NCBI GenBank assembly: GCA_029168955.1
Contig: JAPDOI010001379.1
Location: 1 to 64,000, forward strand
DNA: 64,000 nucleotides
Direction of reading: 5' to 3'
Source of the DNA: Aplectana chamaeleonis
Taxonomy: Eukaryota; Nematoda; Chromadorea; Rhabditida; Cosmocercidae
Position 1 is the first letter of the stretch; each line of letters opens with the position of its first letter. Below, one piece after another: positions 56,001 through 63,467 of this stretch. The notes beneath the pieces were generated by a model. The model was not told the DNA's origin and searched no databases. It saw only the letters and a list, made by a program, of their open reading frames with translations. A program made the translations under genes and the position numbers.

Positions 56001-58120
56001 ACTCCCTATGCTGCCTTTAGGATCGCTCGCTGATTCTAATGGAACATGTTCCTCTCGATCCACCTGAGTAATATAGTTGTATAGGCCCTGTTGACATGAG
56101 TTAGACCGATGCTTATGTGAGAGGCCTCAAATTGATTCCTATTCCAGGCCTGTCATTCCCGGGTCTGAGCAACTTTCATCGACTGAACACATATCGAGTG
56201 GTGAAGATGACACAATCAGTGACGATCTTTATACAACGACTACTCATATAGAAAACGGTTCGTTTTCTTGACTAAGTTTGTACACATATTGCATTTGCAG
56301 ACAGAAAACTATGTTTGCTCCTGAAGAATGTAGCTGATTATTGCGCCTAGATTCTGCGCAAATGAGTCCCCAGCAATATTCTTTTGCGAAAAGGGGGCTT
56401 GAGTTTCTTCTTGAAAGGGAATTGTTTAGAGCGTCGAGCGCATGTGCGAAAACAAATCATATTCCTAGTTTCTCTTGATCCTCCACATAGTAAAACTGTG
56501 TAGTATCTCGCCCGAGCTGCTAGTTTCAAGAAGTTGCCTTGTGTTTCCTAGTGAATTTTATCGCGTGCGTCTGCGCGCGTACGCAGCGTCTCCTTCTCCT
56601 CACACTTTCTCGCTGTCTCTACCCTCGCTCCGCACAAGCGCGCGAGGGAACAGAGTAAATTTGGCTCGGAACCAGAGGATATACGTGTTTTTCATCTTAG
56701 CGAAATGTACGGGTATCCATCAGAGAATTTTCAGTATGTTTCGGCACAAAAAATCTCGGATTTGGCTCTAAGCTGGGATGTAGATGTTACTGGGGTAGTG
56801 AAAAGGGGTCTGGGGTCCGTTGGTTGAAATTTTGAGGTTTGTTGTGGGTCACGGTGGACCCATCAATCAGCACAGTTGGAAAGCGCTGTGACTCTTTTCA
56901 GAGGCTGGAAAATGTGCTGTCGCCCAAAGTTGTCCGGGGGGAAGGGGTATAGAGGGCGCTGAACACGATTACGAGGTCCGTCCCCAGATTTTTGAAGGAT
57001 TACTGCTTGTTTCGGAAGGTACAATAAGTACTGAAAACGACCGTGTCGAGCTTGAAACTTTTTTGAACCAACGGTTCTGGTCGGGATAGTTTTACTTTGG
57101 ATACACAAGAGATTCTTACAATGTTATTCATTTTCGTTAGCCAAAATCAATCGTTGATCTTGGGTGTAAGGTGATTACGGATTCGGCATCACATAATATC
57201 CTCATCGCCGGGGCTGTATGCACGTACGCGAGGGTTAGTAAGAGGTTGTGGCGTCGGGGCGTTTGATAATCGCAGTGAGAGGGCTGGAGATCTTCAATCG
57301 ATGGTTTCTCAGCTGCCTTAACATCTTAAGTAGGATTGACGAGGGACGAGGTGCTACCCAACCTCTTTTCAGCCCTCGCATTGCTATCATCAAACGCCCC
57401 GAAGCCCCAAACCCTGCCGCAACCTCTCGCGTTCGTTCATGCCGCCCCGTTGGAAGGAGCGGACCCCAGCGCAGGAGGTGCTAGCGCGTTTTATTAAAGT
57501 AACTTGTTTCAAGGACGAGAATGGGCGAAGAAACGCTCCGAGGTGACGAAGAGGATTGAGATGTCTATTCTGAATGTGCAACATACAGAAGGAGCTACTG
57601 GACAAGGTTCCTAAGCACGACCATCAAGCAGAAGGGATCTCGAGAAGATGTTACTATCCGCTAAGGAGCGGTGTGAGGTAAATTGATAGGCCTGTAGGGC
57701 CATAATGCATTAGCTTCGAAATTTTTTCCCTACTGCTCAATAAACCCTCGAGATTGGCCAATTTCCGATACGGGGTAGATAGGAGTACGAGGCTGGACAA
57801 CTTCTTAATTACAGAGTTCTCCGAAAGGAATAACCCCGCCGGCGCTCCTATTCACCTACGTAAACTTTTCGAACATGTTCAATTTATGCATGAAACGCCG
57901 GTGAATTTGGTGTTATTCAACATAGCCTTTGCAGGAAGCGATCAAGGAACTGGAGGTCAAATTCCAAAAATCTCCCGCAGCTGGAAACCGTGTTGAGAGA
58001 GAAGTAGAACGTTCTGCGGGACAAAATACTCGGATCTCGGATGAAGCATCAATATTGACCGGTGATACTCAGGAATTATTTAAAACAATTGTAAAAACAG
58101 AGGATCTTGATAAGCTCTAA
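28068..58120 (+). CDS. SMARCE1/BAF57-like HMG-box gene, plus-strand copy (13 exons by eye)
   Basis: Proposed exons: 28068-28601, 28678-29085, 29154-29240, 35415-35534, 35745-35813, 51921-51989, 52062-52113, 52182-52264, 54045-54318, 54495-54544, 54585-54771, 54819-54916, 57935-58120. Splice phases agree throughout and the sum is 738 codons with one stop. Layout: charged coiled coil, HMG box (exons 3-5), unrecognised C-terminus. SMARCE1 proteins bind DNA within SWI/SNF remodelling complexes in the nucleus. Exons may be missing between 35.8 and 51.9 kb, and the link between HMG exons and the 3' exons rests on phase, strand and the same order in the minus copy. Some splice sites, such as GTCGCA at 28602 and the acceptors at 29153 and 54494, are weak. 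Confidence 0.55.
29154..29240 (+). CDS. Exon 3: first part of the HMG box
   Basis: Encodes QLDFFAAATQPPGRPLSAFM then RYYRNVFAE and ends at a GTATGC donor in phase 0. PLSAFMRY is the classic N-terminal HMG-box core. The end of the exon falls at the same residue as in the minus copy (14954). The start is uncertain: the acceptors AAGGAGCAG (29153) and TTCTTTGCAG (29172) are both possible. Only the former keeps phase with exon 2. Confidence 0.75.
29879..30841. mobile_element. TIR element with internal ~120-bp repeats, copy 1
   Basis: Inverted arms of about 130 bp: GGAAGTATACAAAGCCTACG...AACTGCGCAGTATCCCGCCC on the left and the reverse complement at 30706-30841. The interior has about three diverged units containing ACGAATCTGGAGTCCGTTTA-like words. 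A second, shorter copy is at 56486-57105, and related units occur at 60150-60560. It lies in intron 3 of the plus SMARCE1-like gene. Confidence 0.75.
31050..31061. repeat. Target-site duplication of LINE-2, left
   Basis: AGGACCTCTGCA, repeated exactly at 34523-34534. Confidence 0.92.
31062..31141 (+). ncRNA. HDV-like self-cleaving ribozyme (predicted), LINE-2 5' end
   Basis: P1 is 31062-31068 with 31090-31096 (7 bp, G.U at both ends as in LINE-1). P2 is GATGCTC 31070-31076 with GGGCATC 31135-31141. P3 is ACC/GGT around a 7-nt L3. P4 is GAGTC 31100-31104 with GACTC 31123-31127. J4/2 contains CAAAC with the putative catalytic C at 31130. P1 and P3 compete for T 31090. The 5' end follows the target-site duplication with no spacer. 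The base changes relative to LINE-1 are compensatory in every helix. Confidence 0.8.
31071..34490 (+). pseudogene. LINE-2 polyprotein (2A-PHD-endonuclease-RT), few lesions
   Basis: The ATG at 31071 lies in ribozyme helix P2 (MLNLRVVDLW). The 2A-like GIERNPGP is at 31225-31248, in a different frame from both the preceding WLAAALL and the following PHD finger (HCGLSAQHASVQCGGC), so two compensating indels surround it. The endonuclease is open at 31435-32262 with NINGLRAK, QETKL, GDYNAH, SPDVTFVSS and SDHVPI. One shift near 32240 leads to the RT frame 32306-33154, and another near 33130 to frame 33099-34490. The latter holds GVPQGGVLSP, YADD (33414-33425) and the C-terminal CPDCHGTGHDSLHLFSCP motif. 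One TAG lies at 34188. Its small number of lesions suggests recent activity of the family. Confidence 0.88.
34523..34534. repeat. Target-site duplication of LINE-2, right
   Basis: AGGACCTCTGCA, identical to 31050-31061. Confidence 0.92.
35415..35534 (+). CDS. Exon 4: second part of the HMG box
   Basis: 120 nt, phase 0 at both ends, acceptor TTTTAAG and donor GTGAGT. It encodes ARRKTPSMKISAISKVITGM then WKDLTYSERAVYRNEHEIEK. This aligns without gaps to the SMARCE1 box (NP..LKLWEIGKIIGGMWRDL.. type) and to minus exon 14805-14924 of identical length. MW(K/R)DL plus E(Y/H)E.EK is the SMARCE1-type signature rather than SOX or HMGB. Confidence 0.8.
35745..35813 (+). CDS. Exon 5: end of the HMG box and linker
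   Basis: 69 nt, acceptor TTTATAG and donor GTGTGT, encoding AEYVVACKAFLFSKEIQHFM then ESR. In SMARCE1 the same place has EY....K.Y..S..Y..Y...KSR directly after the EAEK motif, so spacing and aromatic/basic positions match. The next exon is not certain. The open segment near 35980-36113 is possible. Confidence 0.7.
35814..36790. other. Start of the giant intron, no gene recognised
   Basis: The open segment 35982-36113 (FCVKFKSVNQGAIMSHGEL...) ends at a donor-like GTAAAT and could be an exon, but lacks a recognisable counterpart. Otherwise there are only short ORFs. Confidence 0.3.
36876..37085 (+). mobile_element. Internal LINE fragment abutting the 41-bp satellite
   Basis: Matches the LINE-1 region encoding SDTSWSKLQRVQNCALRIAT and CSPIEHLHAE. 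Truncated on both sides. The right edge runs directly into the first satellite unit near 37085. Confidence 0.8.
37086..38870. repeat. 41-bp satellite, left block
   Basis: About 43 tandem units of about 41 bp. Two main variants alternate, one with ATTCCGAACGAGCGAATTTC and one with ATTTCGAACGAACGAATTTC, followed by AATAAATTCGTTCATTTTTT. Each unit contains the inverted pair GAACGAATTT / AAATTCGTTC, so single strands can form a hairpin per unit. Very AT-rich. It has no coding capacity. Confidence 0.95.
38871..39220. other. Spacer between satellites
   Basis: Unique-looking sequence up to about 39100, then a short tandem CTCGTCCCTCGTTC run (about 39115-39185). No gene. Confidence 0.6.
39222..42250. 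repeat. 42-bp satellite of consensus CRE sites
   Basis: About 72 tandem units of 42 bp (TACATAGGGCATC, TGATGACGTCATCA, GGGTGTCATGTAAAG). Nearly every unit holds the 14-bp palindrome TGATGACGTCATCA with the core TGACGTCA, the CREB/ATF consensus. Units near 39480-39680 and after 42080 are more diverged (GATGGCGTCATC, GACGCCATC), as expected at array edges. As 42 is a multiple of three and the unit lacks stops, long ORFs run through on both strands. They are not genes. Confidence 0.95.
42386..42990. repeat. Fold-back element between satellite blocks
   Basis: Arms of about 170 bp: 42386-42556 (ATTCTATCAAAAAGGGGTCT...AACAAACCGTTG) and its reverse complement at 42808-42990 (CAACGGTTTGTT...GACCCTTTTTTGATAGAATT). 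The loop is about 250 bp. The right arm ends exactly where the second 41-bp satellite block begins. Confidence 0.85.
42991..47690. repeat. 41-bp satellite, right block
   Basis: About 113 units of the same 41-bp family as 37086-38870, with the same GAACGAGCG and GAACGAACG variants and some 38-40 bp units. The last units degenerate near 47590-47690. Confidence 0.95.
47691..48110. other. No gene recognised
   Basis: Unique-looking sequence after the satellite. Short ORFs only. Confidence 0.4.
48118..48345. repeat. Large fold-back next to a tRNA T-arm-like sequence
   Basis: Arms of about 85 bp (from GGGGTGGTGGCCATC to CCAATCAGGAGCC-type sequence and back) are near-perfect inverses around a GC-rich centre at 48230-48262. 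Just before the left arm, GGGGTTACGGGTTCGATCCC CGCATTGCA resembles a tRNA T arm with B box (GGTTCGATCC), but no 5' half of a tRNA is present. It may be a tRNA-derived hairpin element. Confidence 0.7.
48346..48880. other. No gene recognised
   Basis: AT-rich sequence with short ORFs only. No repeat partner noticed. Confidence 0.4.
48889..49188. repeat. Inverted repeat around 49.0 kb
   Basis: GTCTACAGCGATGGAAGTAG and GGTGAGGTTGCGGA (48889-48935) are the reverse complement, with mismatches, of 49133-49185. About 100 bp can pair across a loop of about 150 bp. Confidence 0.6.
49068..49188. repeat. 121-bp direct repeat, left of transposon
   Basis: Starts CAGACTCACCGAG and ends GTAGACTATAGA. Recurs with five substitutions at 49956-50076, immediately after the transposon. 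Confidence 0.85.
49189..49955. mobile_element. Non-autonomous TIR transposon, copy 2
   Basis: Ends CTCTGCCAATTCGAGACTTG and its exact inverse at 49935-49955. Inverse orientation relative to copy 1 (21966-22717). No transposase. It fills precisely the space between two 121-bp direct repeats. Confidence 0.8.
49956..50076. repeat. 121-bp direct repeat, right of transposon
   Basis: Same length as the left copy, about 96% identical. Confidence 0.85.
50365..50444 (+). ncRNA. HDV-like ribozyme (predicted), LINE-2 fragment copy
   Basis: Identical to 31063-31141 apart from the first base (T instead of G, which weakens the terminal P1 pair). All helices and CAAAC are retained. Confidence 0.72.
50365..50504 (+). 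mobile_element. LINE-2 5' end fragment with its own target-site duplication
   Basis: Matches LINE-2 from its first base to the WLAA region (about 140 bp) and then stops without a GAA tail. GAAGGAACGGA flanks it on both sides (50354-50364 and 50505-50515). It is 3'-truncated, the reverse of normal LINE truncation. It keeps six Ts in the leader run where LINE-2 has five, so the leader reads in frame to WLP. Confidence 0.8.
51058..51537 (+). mobile_element. 5'-truncated LINE copy (LINE-1 family)
   Basis: Matches LINE-1 from RVLNPVRER to the tail. The Cys/His motif CPHCGSPGHNVEHLFNCSKR is readable in frame 51238-51504. The tail is CTGCAAAGAAGAAGAA. It carries frameshifts upstream. It lies in sense just before exon 51921 of the SMARCE1-like gene. 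Confidence 0.85.
51921..52264 (+). CDS. Exons 51921-51989, 52062-52113, 52182-52264 of the plus SMARCE1-like gene
   Basis: Three open pieces with clean GT/AG borders (TTTTTCAG, GTAGGT; ATTTCAG, GTGAGT; CTGCAG, GTAAGA) and fitting phases. They encode EADVVTLSDIDECPSGSSAH..., NTSSKSKVAKDGPEVNP and LSLPSDAMDLSSSVQSYLTA.... The sequence is serine-rich and acidic, without a known domain. Introns are 72 and 68 nt. The piece upstream of 51921 (SQYLRKIFQ) might also be coding. Confidence 0.55.
52440..52575. repeat. Dispersed repeat, copy 2 (copy 1 at 24307-24450)
   Basis: TTCTACGCGTGCTGGTGCGG and GGAGGTTAGAGGCAGTGAGA match copy 1. ATAAAACGGCG and CGGCGTTTTAT at its ends may be inverted repeats. Confidence 0.65.
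52576..53076. other. No gene recognised
   Basis: Intron sequence of the SMARCE1-like gene with short ORFs only. Confidence 0.4.
53077..53330. repeat. Dispersed repeat, copy 1 (copy 2 at 61803-62062)
   Basis: GTGCGTTCTGCGTCGC, ACATCCCCAACATTTAGT, ATTATTTACTTTGCTCC and ACGATAACCGTTTCCCCGTA recur in order at 61803-62062 with substitutions. Confidence 0.7.
53331..54044. other. No gene recognised
   Basis: Intron sequence. No repeat partner or coding signature noticed. Confidence 0.4.
54045..54916 (+). CDS. Exons 54045-54318, 54495-54544, 54585-54771, 54819-54916 of the plus SMARCE1-like gene
   Basis: Phase-consistent open pieces. The first encodes RWMYRLREALIENVGKRPEL and a doubled SS(V/A)ASC...(T/M)D(E/K)LWAD unit ending in VAKELSDQF, vaguely like a MADF domain. 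The second is acidic (EESEASISDSDEA). The third contains LLQVSVPEIDFLIRTG and the fourth DILTLELGKIWKQ, both shared with minus exons at 7.9 and 6.9 kb. Introns of 40 nt (54545-54584) and 47 nt (54772-54818) have nematode-like sizes. The acceptor before 54495 is weak. Confidence 0.55.
55486..55985. repeat. Direct repeats flanking a fold-back
   Basis: TGAGATGAAGCGTCTG and the following 125 bp (55486-55610) recur at 55852-55985, including GACGTGGTAAACACGTGATC-like text. Between them, 55648-55820, GGTAAAGGCGTCGGCGCGTT and an inverted TGCCAACGCCTTTACTCC form a fold-back. Confidence 0.65.
56486..57105. mobile_element. TIR element copy 2 (family of 29879-30841)
   Basis: The left arm TAGTAAAACTGTGTAGTATC and right arm GGGATAGTTTTACTTTGG correspond to the arms at 29.9 and 30.7 kb. 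The interior is shortened and carries the dispersed repeat 56560-56685 nested inside. Confidence 0.6.
56560..56685. repeat. Dispersed repeat, copy 2 (copy 1 at 21484-21625)
   Basis: TCTCGCTGTCTCTACCCTCG and GAGGGAACAGAGTAAAT shared. Confidence 0.75.
57246..57430. repeat. Fold-back element
   Basis: GGTTGTGGCGTCGGGGCGTT and GAGAGGGCTG on the left are matched by inverted AACGCCCCGAAGCCCC and CAGCCCTCGCATTG on the right. It shares CTCAGCTGCC and layout with the fold-back at 55648-55820. Confidence 0.65.
57935..58120 (+). CDS. Terminal exon of the plus SMARCE1-like gene
   Basis: 186 nt from acceptor TTTGCAG (57934) to TAA, 61 residues: EAIKELEVKFQKSPAAGNRV, then a hydrophilic stretch ending KTEDLDKL. 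The first 12 residues could extend a coiled coil. The poly(A) signal follows 16 bp after the stop. The preceding intron would be 3.0 kb. Confidence 0.6.
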   Translation, partial: EAIKELEVKFQKSPAAGNRVEREVERSAGQNTRISDEASILTGDTQELFKTIVKTEDLDKL

Positions 58121-58135
58121 ATTTGTTTGATCAAC

Positions 58136-58141
58136 AATAAA
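58136..58141 (+). terminator. Poly(A) signal AATAAA
   Basis: 16 bp after the TAA of the terminal exon, an appropriate distance for nematode 3' ends. Confidence 0.65.
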
Positions 58142-59500
58142 TGTGTTTACTATGTATATTTCATTGTTGTGTGTTTAGGGTAGTTTCCTGGCGTCCAGAT
58201 AATTCTCTTAGAATCCGTCAGACTCGATCGAAAACCCGACTGAGACCGGGGCGGAAAATCCTACCTTGGTTGCATTGGCCCTGCCCGTGTGCGCGCGTAG
58301 AACACCTGTATCGACTGGGTGGGTCGTGGACGCAAGACTCAGTGGACTGATTTTTCTACACCAGTCTGTCACTATTTCGGCGCGTATCGACCGGGTGGGA
58401 CTGAGTCGATCGACCAGCTCCGATGGAGACCTTGGAATGAACGTTTAACAGAGTAGGTGGCTTCCAGTCTTGATACTTTTTTGTGACCGCGGCAGGCGCA
58501 TGGCCAGCCTATGCGATTGACCAACACCGAGAACGCGGCTTTGTGGGTGTTACGACCAACGTCTAACGAAATGAAAATATTTTCGTAAACAATCCAAAAA
58601 TTCGTTAGAAAATCCAAAGTTTCTCTCATCGCGCTCCAACCTAAGGATTTCATCAGGAAAAATATATAGTTTCCTGTTGGTTGTTTGAGGTGGATGGAAC
58701 AAATAACAAAACAATGGACCTTCAGTATTCATTATTTATACTGACACTGATTCGCAGTTCTGGAACCCTACATTATGACCCCAACCGAACGTTGCGCAAG
58801 ATCCGGCGCAGCACTTGTGCGCCTTCGTGTTGGTCGCGCGAGTTTATGGTAGGCTCACTGAACCAGTCGGGACACCGACTGGCTCCAGCGAAAATTTTTC
58901 AGAGGGCACTTTCACAGGTGATATGAGGTTTAGAGTAAATACTAGCGATCTGGGGGTATTTTTACACCACGATAATTTAATATTTGCACTGAGCACAAAA
59001 TACTCCGAGACATGGGATTTCTATAAAGATGTGCTGGGACCCCTCAGTGAGTGAAATTTCTATTTGAGTGCTAATTTCTTCCCACCTTTCACCCCTTTAT
59101 GGAGACAAGCTCCAAACCACGGGCGCGCTCGGCTCGCGAAGATGAGCAAAGACCAATTAGTGCAATTGATGCAGTTCTCCCTGTTGTCACAATGATCTAA
59201 ATCTCATAAAAATAATATCAGATAGCGCAGAAAGGCACCTTGCACCGAAAAAATCAAATAATTCAAGATTCTCTCGGTTCCCCATACTGATTGCTTTTTA
59301 CCGAAAAGGGGACAAAAATTGATAAACACACGCCCTCGAGTATTGGGTTTCCATTCGTTTTTAATTATGCATACGTTGGTTTACAGCTTAATCCGCATTC
59401 TTCAACGAAGAATGTTTCGTTTGTTTATTGGCCATGATTGTTTTGAAAAACATATCTCTTCATACCTTCATATTCTTCTTTTTCTATTCATAAGGTTTTT
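58142..59500. other. No gene recognised
   Basis: Contains TCGACCGGGTGGG words (58310-58400) related to 50.2-50.9 kb. The short ORFs have no recognisable domains. Confidence 0.35.
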
Positions 59501-59527
59501 TTTCTGCCTGAACTTTGCTTTTCAAAG

Positions 59528-59640
59528 CCTGGAATTTCAACGATTAACGACTAAGGACCAACGAGGGTTTTGGCCGGTTAAACGAATAACTACTAACGAA
59601 TTACAAAATTTCTATTACGCACATCCCTGGTACCGAGAAT
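59528..59640 (-). repeat. hAT-like transposon end
   Basis: The minus strand starts CAGGGATGTGCGTAATAG near 59628 and continues with GTAATTCGTTAGT-type words, like the left end of the element at 10141. No partner end was found. Confidence 0.45.
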
Positions 59641-60149
59641 TAATCATGCCTTATTAATCAACAGCGGCACAAAAGATTGGCCGCTGCGGACGCTACTCAG
59701 ACAATCGCCGGGTCCATCCCAGATTTCTGTAGGGTCGGACCCCTTAGCATTGTTCCTCCACGTAGTCCCTAGTGAGAAGAAATGGGGGAGAATAAATTTT
59801 ACATCTCCCCCACGTCGCCTCAGTTGGAAGACGTGAGAGGCGAAACCGGAAAGGGGTCTAACCCGACAGAAATCTGCGGTTGGACCCGGTGAGTTTAGGG
59901 GGGGCTGTATGCCTCTGATGCTAGCGTCCCCTGCAGCTTAACTACAGCTTACCGTACATTTTCCGAGAGCTCTTATAAAACCGGTTTGGTAGTTGTAGGT
60001 ATGGAACACCGCATTGATAGTCCGCTTTCCAAATCCCCTAAATGCCTCAGAGTATTACAGGAGACTTCAATAAGTGGGCATTTTCATAGCTTTGCGAAAT
60101 GAAAAGGGGTACACGAATGGCAATTTTTAGGGCCTCCTAAGAAAGTGTC

Positions 60150-60560
60150 TCAGGTGAGCTTAAAACTCTTCTCTGTGAGTAGTTTTGATGCTGATTACGA
60201 ATCTGATGCCCATTTGTCAATATTTGGTAAATTCCGTGATTTGGCCTGAAGCTTCAAAATGGGGTAAATTTTGTCCAAACTCGACAAACGATTTTGAGAA
60301 CACTACGACGAAATCGCCTTGAAACTTCTACATAGGGGTTATGCGGTCTACCTAACACTAATCTGCAACCCGTTAATCAATTTTCGAAAGATTATGGTGG
60401 CACGTTGAACGTCCCAGACCTGTCTCAAGATCTTTCGACTTTCTCTGTGGGAGTTATTTGGGACGCTGAACACGAATTTGAGGTCGATTTTCCGAAATTT
60501 TAAGGTAAATCACGCCAGTTAGAAGGCATTATGCCTACCGTAACCTACAGTAACCCTAAA
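60150..60560. repeat. Diverged units related to the interior of 29879-30841
   Basis: Three units with words such as GAACACGAATTTGAGGTCGA, ACTAATCTGCAACCCGTTAA and GATTACGAATCTGATGCCC. Confidence 0.5.
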
Positions 60561-61078
60561 TCTGGCGACTAAGAGACACCAGATTCGGGTTTTACGCCCT
60601 AAATAACCTCCAGTCGGGAGTTATGAGCCGAACCCGAAATTTTTTCTGAACACCCCAAAATTTCCCTGGTGGGAAGGTACCCTTATCTCTTTGTGAAGCA
60701 ATGAAAATGCCTTTTTTTGTAATTCCCGCGGCCATTTACGGAATTTCAAGCACGGGCCATTCATGTACTGTAACAGATCTACTGCAGCGACAACATGGTA
60801 TTCCGAATCGCCACGGAGTGGATAGGCAGTCCGTAGTAAAACAGAATCAATAAACAATTATGAAGATGGGAAACTCCTGTATCCGCGAACTCTGGTAAAC
60901 GGAGCTAAAAGTGGGCAAAAAACATGCATTGAGTGAAAAGCGGTTAAGTCAACCAAGGGGCATGCCCTTGCGTGGAACTTAAGTAAGTTGGTGCTATCAG
61001 AACCATATCGTCAAGCTGATAAGGTTATATGGTCTGTCGCGGCTTACACAGTCGCTTGTTAGTAAAGGCTACATAACA
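60561..61078. other. No gene recognised
   Basis: Short ORFs only, before the 3' end of the COX6C gene. Confidence 0.4.
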
Positions 61079-61084
61079 TTTATT
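61079..61084 (-). terminator. Poly(A) signal of COX6C
   Basis: AATAAA on the minus strand, about 28 bp beyond the TAG at 61112. Confidence 0.65.
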
Positions 61085-61111
61085 CTAATTACACTGAAAA
61101 GTATGATGAAT

Positions 61112-63343
61112 CTACAGAGGTGCGATTTCCTTGCCCTTCTCCTTATACATTTTGGCAAGGTCCTTCGGACACGTGTGCATGTAACCAGTTCCTTCTGCGC
61201 AGATTTCCTTCATGCGAGTGTAGGGATCGTAGTTCCTGTAAAAGCGATATTAGTGACATGGTTTTTCACCACCTTCACATCTACAGGCCTCATTTTCACT
61301 CCCGCCCTTTGTATTTATGAAATTCTGAGATTTCTCACAACAGTTGACCATTCTCAGCTTTTAGATCGTCCAATATTTAGTTTTTTTTCACGAAACCGAC
61401 TTCCACAAACCTTGTAGATCACCTACCTAAGTCAATTAAAGCGGGAATTTTAAAAAGAAGGGACATTTGAAAACACATCGTGCGAGTCAGGCTTTCCGAG
61501 CATCTCGTTCCCGCGGTGACCTCACACCTCAGTCGTAGCTTGCCACAGGTAGGAGTTTCCTACCCTTTAAAGGCTTAGGTTTAGTATACCTGATCCAGCA
61601 AACATTAAAATTAACGAAGACCTATCAATTATCGGCCAATTTTTGATTTCTGGGTCGAGGCTGAGCGGCTATGGGGACGAGAAGCCATAGAATCGTGAGT
61701 CAGATGTGTGGCGCAACTCCAGAGGTATTAACGCCGAGTATCTTCTTCACCAAGGATTAGGGACACCATAGAAATCGGGGGGGGGGCGGGTGACAATACT
61801 CACCTGTGCGGGCTGCGTCGCGGCCGGTGAGGGTCGCACACGACTAGATATGCGGCGACGCGAGATCCCCGCTTTTTAGTGAAACCAAATAAATTGAAAT
61901 GTTGGGGCATAATTTACTTTCCTGTGTTCATTTCTGGTCACAAACGATAGCCTTTTACTCGTACTAAGCGCTGAAGGCTACTCTAAACGGCGAAGGGTTT
62001 TTAGGAATCGCCACGCGCGAACGCGACGCGTGCGCACGCGGGTGAACAATGCCATGGAGCCTAGAAATCGTATCATGTTTGCCGGAACTTTTGCGCAGGT
62101 AAGCCCACAAGGTAAAAGATAAAAGCAAAAACTCCCCACGAAACTTAAGTTTTCAGAGCGAATTTAAAAAAAAACGGATTCGGATCCCGCCCCTCACGCC
62201 TATTTTAGGTGTTCGGACAGGTTCAAGTGGTTACTGTCTCGCGCGCAACGAGGATAATAGAAGAAATTTCGAAAGAGGGGAGTCGGCCGGAGGGAAGTCT
62301 TAAGTGTCTTTCACAGTCTGCCGGACGAAGCCGTCCGGCATGTTATAAGATAGGATTGCGGCGTGAGTGCACCCCGCACTGCGCTGTCGGCCGACCGACG
62401 TCTCAGTGCGGTGAAATCATCGACACGACGTCGGATCAAGTTATGACGGGTTAGAACGTGTCGTTTTCGCCTTACATCTTGTACTGGAAAGTCGGAACTG
62501 ACGGTTGTTCACCGCAGTTTCCCTCGCACTGCGGCTCACTTTCAACGTGCCGGACGACGTCGTCCGGCAGACTGTGAAAGGTGCCTTAGACCAAAAAGGT
62601 AAAAAATTGGGGGGGACCTTCTCGAATACTAGTTAAAATGATACTCCAAGATGTTCAAGCGAGATAGGCAGTAAAGTGTTGATAACAATAAACAATACAA
62701 CACAATGAACTGAAAAGCTAATTTTTTTCAAGATCTCGATCCCAATATATCGCCAAAAAACACTTAATGGGGGCTTGAAAAATTTCCGACATCTTGGTGA
62801 GCAAGGAGAGAAAATGCAGGGTGAGGCGTAGTTGTGTATTTTCTCAACGAGAGGTTAGTGATGTCGTGTACTAACCCAAAAATGAAACTCTCAGTGGGGA
62901 TCAGTGACCCCCCCTCCTCTGCGATAGCACCCAAAAGGTATTTAAATTACTGAGCTATACATTCGAGAAGTCGAATATTCAAAAAGCACCAATTTTCGAG
63001 TAATTCGAAACGCGAATATTCGAACTATGCCGATTTCCGAATCATTTGAAAAGTCGAGTATTCCAAAAAATCTAAAAATGTGAAAGTATAGGGTCTGTCA
63101 TTCACTTTCTACTGAATGAATGCCTATGTCACAGGAAGAACGAAAACAAATGCCAGCAAAAAAAGTACAACTAAAATTGTGAAAAATTGCTTACTTGAAG
63201 AACTCTTCGTATTTATTGTGTCGGGGCCATACGTAGAAAGCATTGAAAGCGGCTGTGGCGGTGAAGGATGAGAGGAAAGCCACGGCAATGGCTCTTCGAC
63301 CATAGGCATGAATCATTCCGCGCATGGCAAACGCCGGCGCCAT
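61112..63343 (-). CDS. cox-6C: Cytochrome c oxidase subunit VIc (two exons)
   Basis: Exon 1 is 63343-63195 (MAPAFAMRGMIHAYGRRAIA, a hydrophobic segment, then YVWPRHNKYEEFF). Exon 2 is 61235-61112 (NYDPYTRMKEICAEGTGYMH, TCPKDLAKMYKEKGKEIAPL, stop). The junction AA|GTAAGC ... TTTTACAG|G gives FFKNYDPY in frame, 90 residues in all. Short size, one membrane segment near residues 15-37 and the C-terminal CAxGxGYxHxCP region match the nematode form of this nuclear-encoded inner-membrane subunit of complex IV. The 1.96-kb intron carries a dispersed repeat and a fold-back. It is the only gene here that looks fully intact and of certain identity. Confidence 0.9.
61803..62062. repeat. Dispersed repeat, copy 2 (copy 1 at 53077-53330), in COX6C intron
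   Basis: Same word order as copy 1. Confidence 0.7.
62299..62591. repeat. MITE-like inverted repeat in COX6C intron
   Basis: Arms CTTTCACAGTCTGCCGGACG near 62310 and the inverse CGTCCGGCAGACTGTGAAAG near 62563. The interior has GCACTGCG words in both orientations. Confidence 0.75.
62592..63194. other. Remainder of the COX6C intron
   Basis: Contains degenerate TTCGAA/GAATATTCGAA words at 62955-63065, resembling decayed 41-bp satellite units. No gene. Confidence 0.4.
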
Positions 63344-63344
63344 C

Positions 63345-63350
63345 CTGCAA
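63345..63350 (-). promoter_or_regulatory. Candidate spliced-leader acceptor of COX6C
   Basis: TTGCAG on the minus strand, one base before the ATG at 63343. A 3' splice site that close to a start codon is typical of trans-spliced nematode mRNAs. A 5'UTR intron is the alternative. Confidence 0.5.
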
Positions 63351-63467
63351 CTCTCAAATACATGCATATACCCATTAAATCCAAGCACTGAACTCCGCGC
63401 AGATCACAACGCTCATGCTATTGTTGCAATGGAAAGACACTAAACATTGGATAATGAGTTGGAAATA

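Noticed and set aside
59319..59657. 112-codon hydrophobic ORF
   Set aside because: Its C-terminal third is the hAT-like end read in frame, and the remainder is AT-rich without recognisable motifs.
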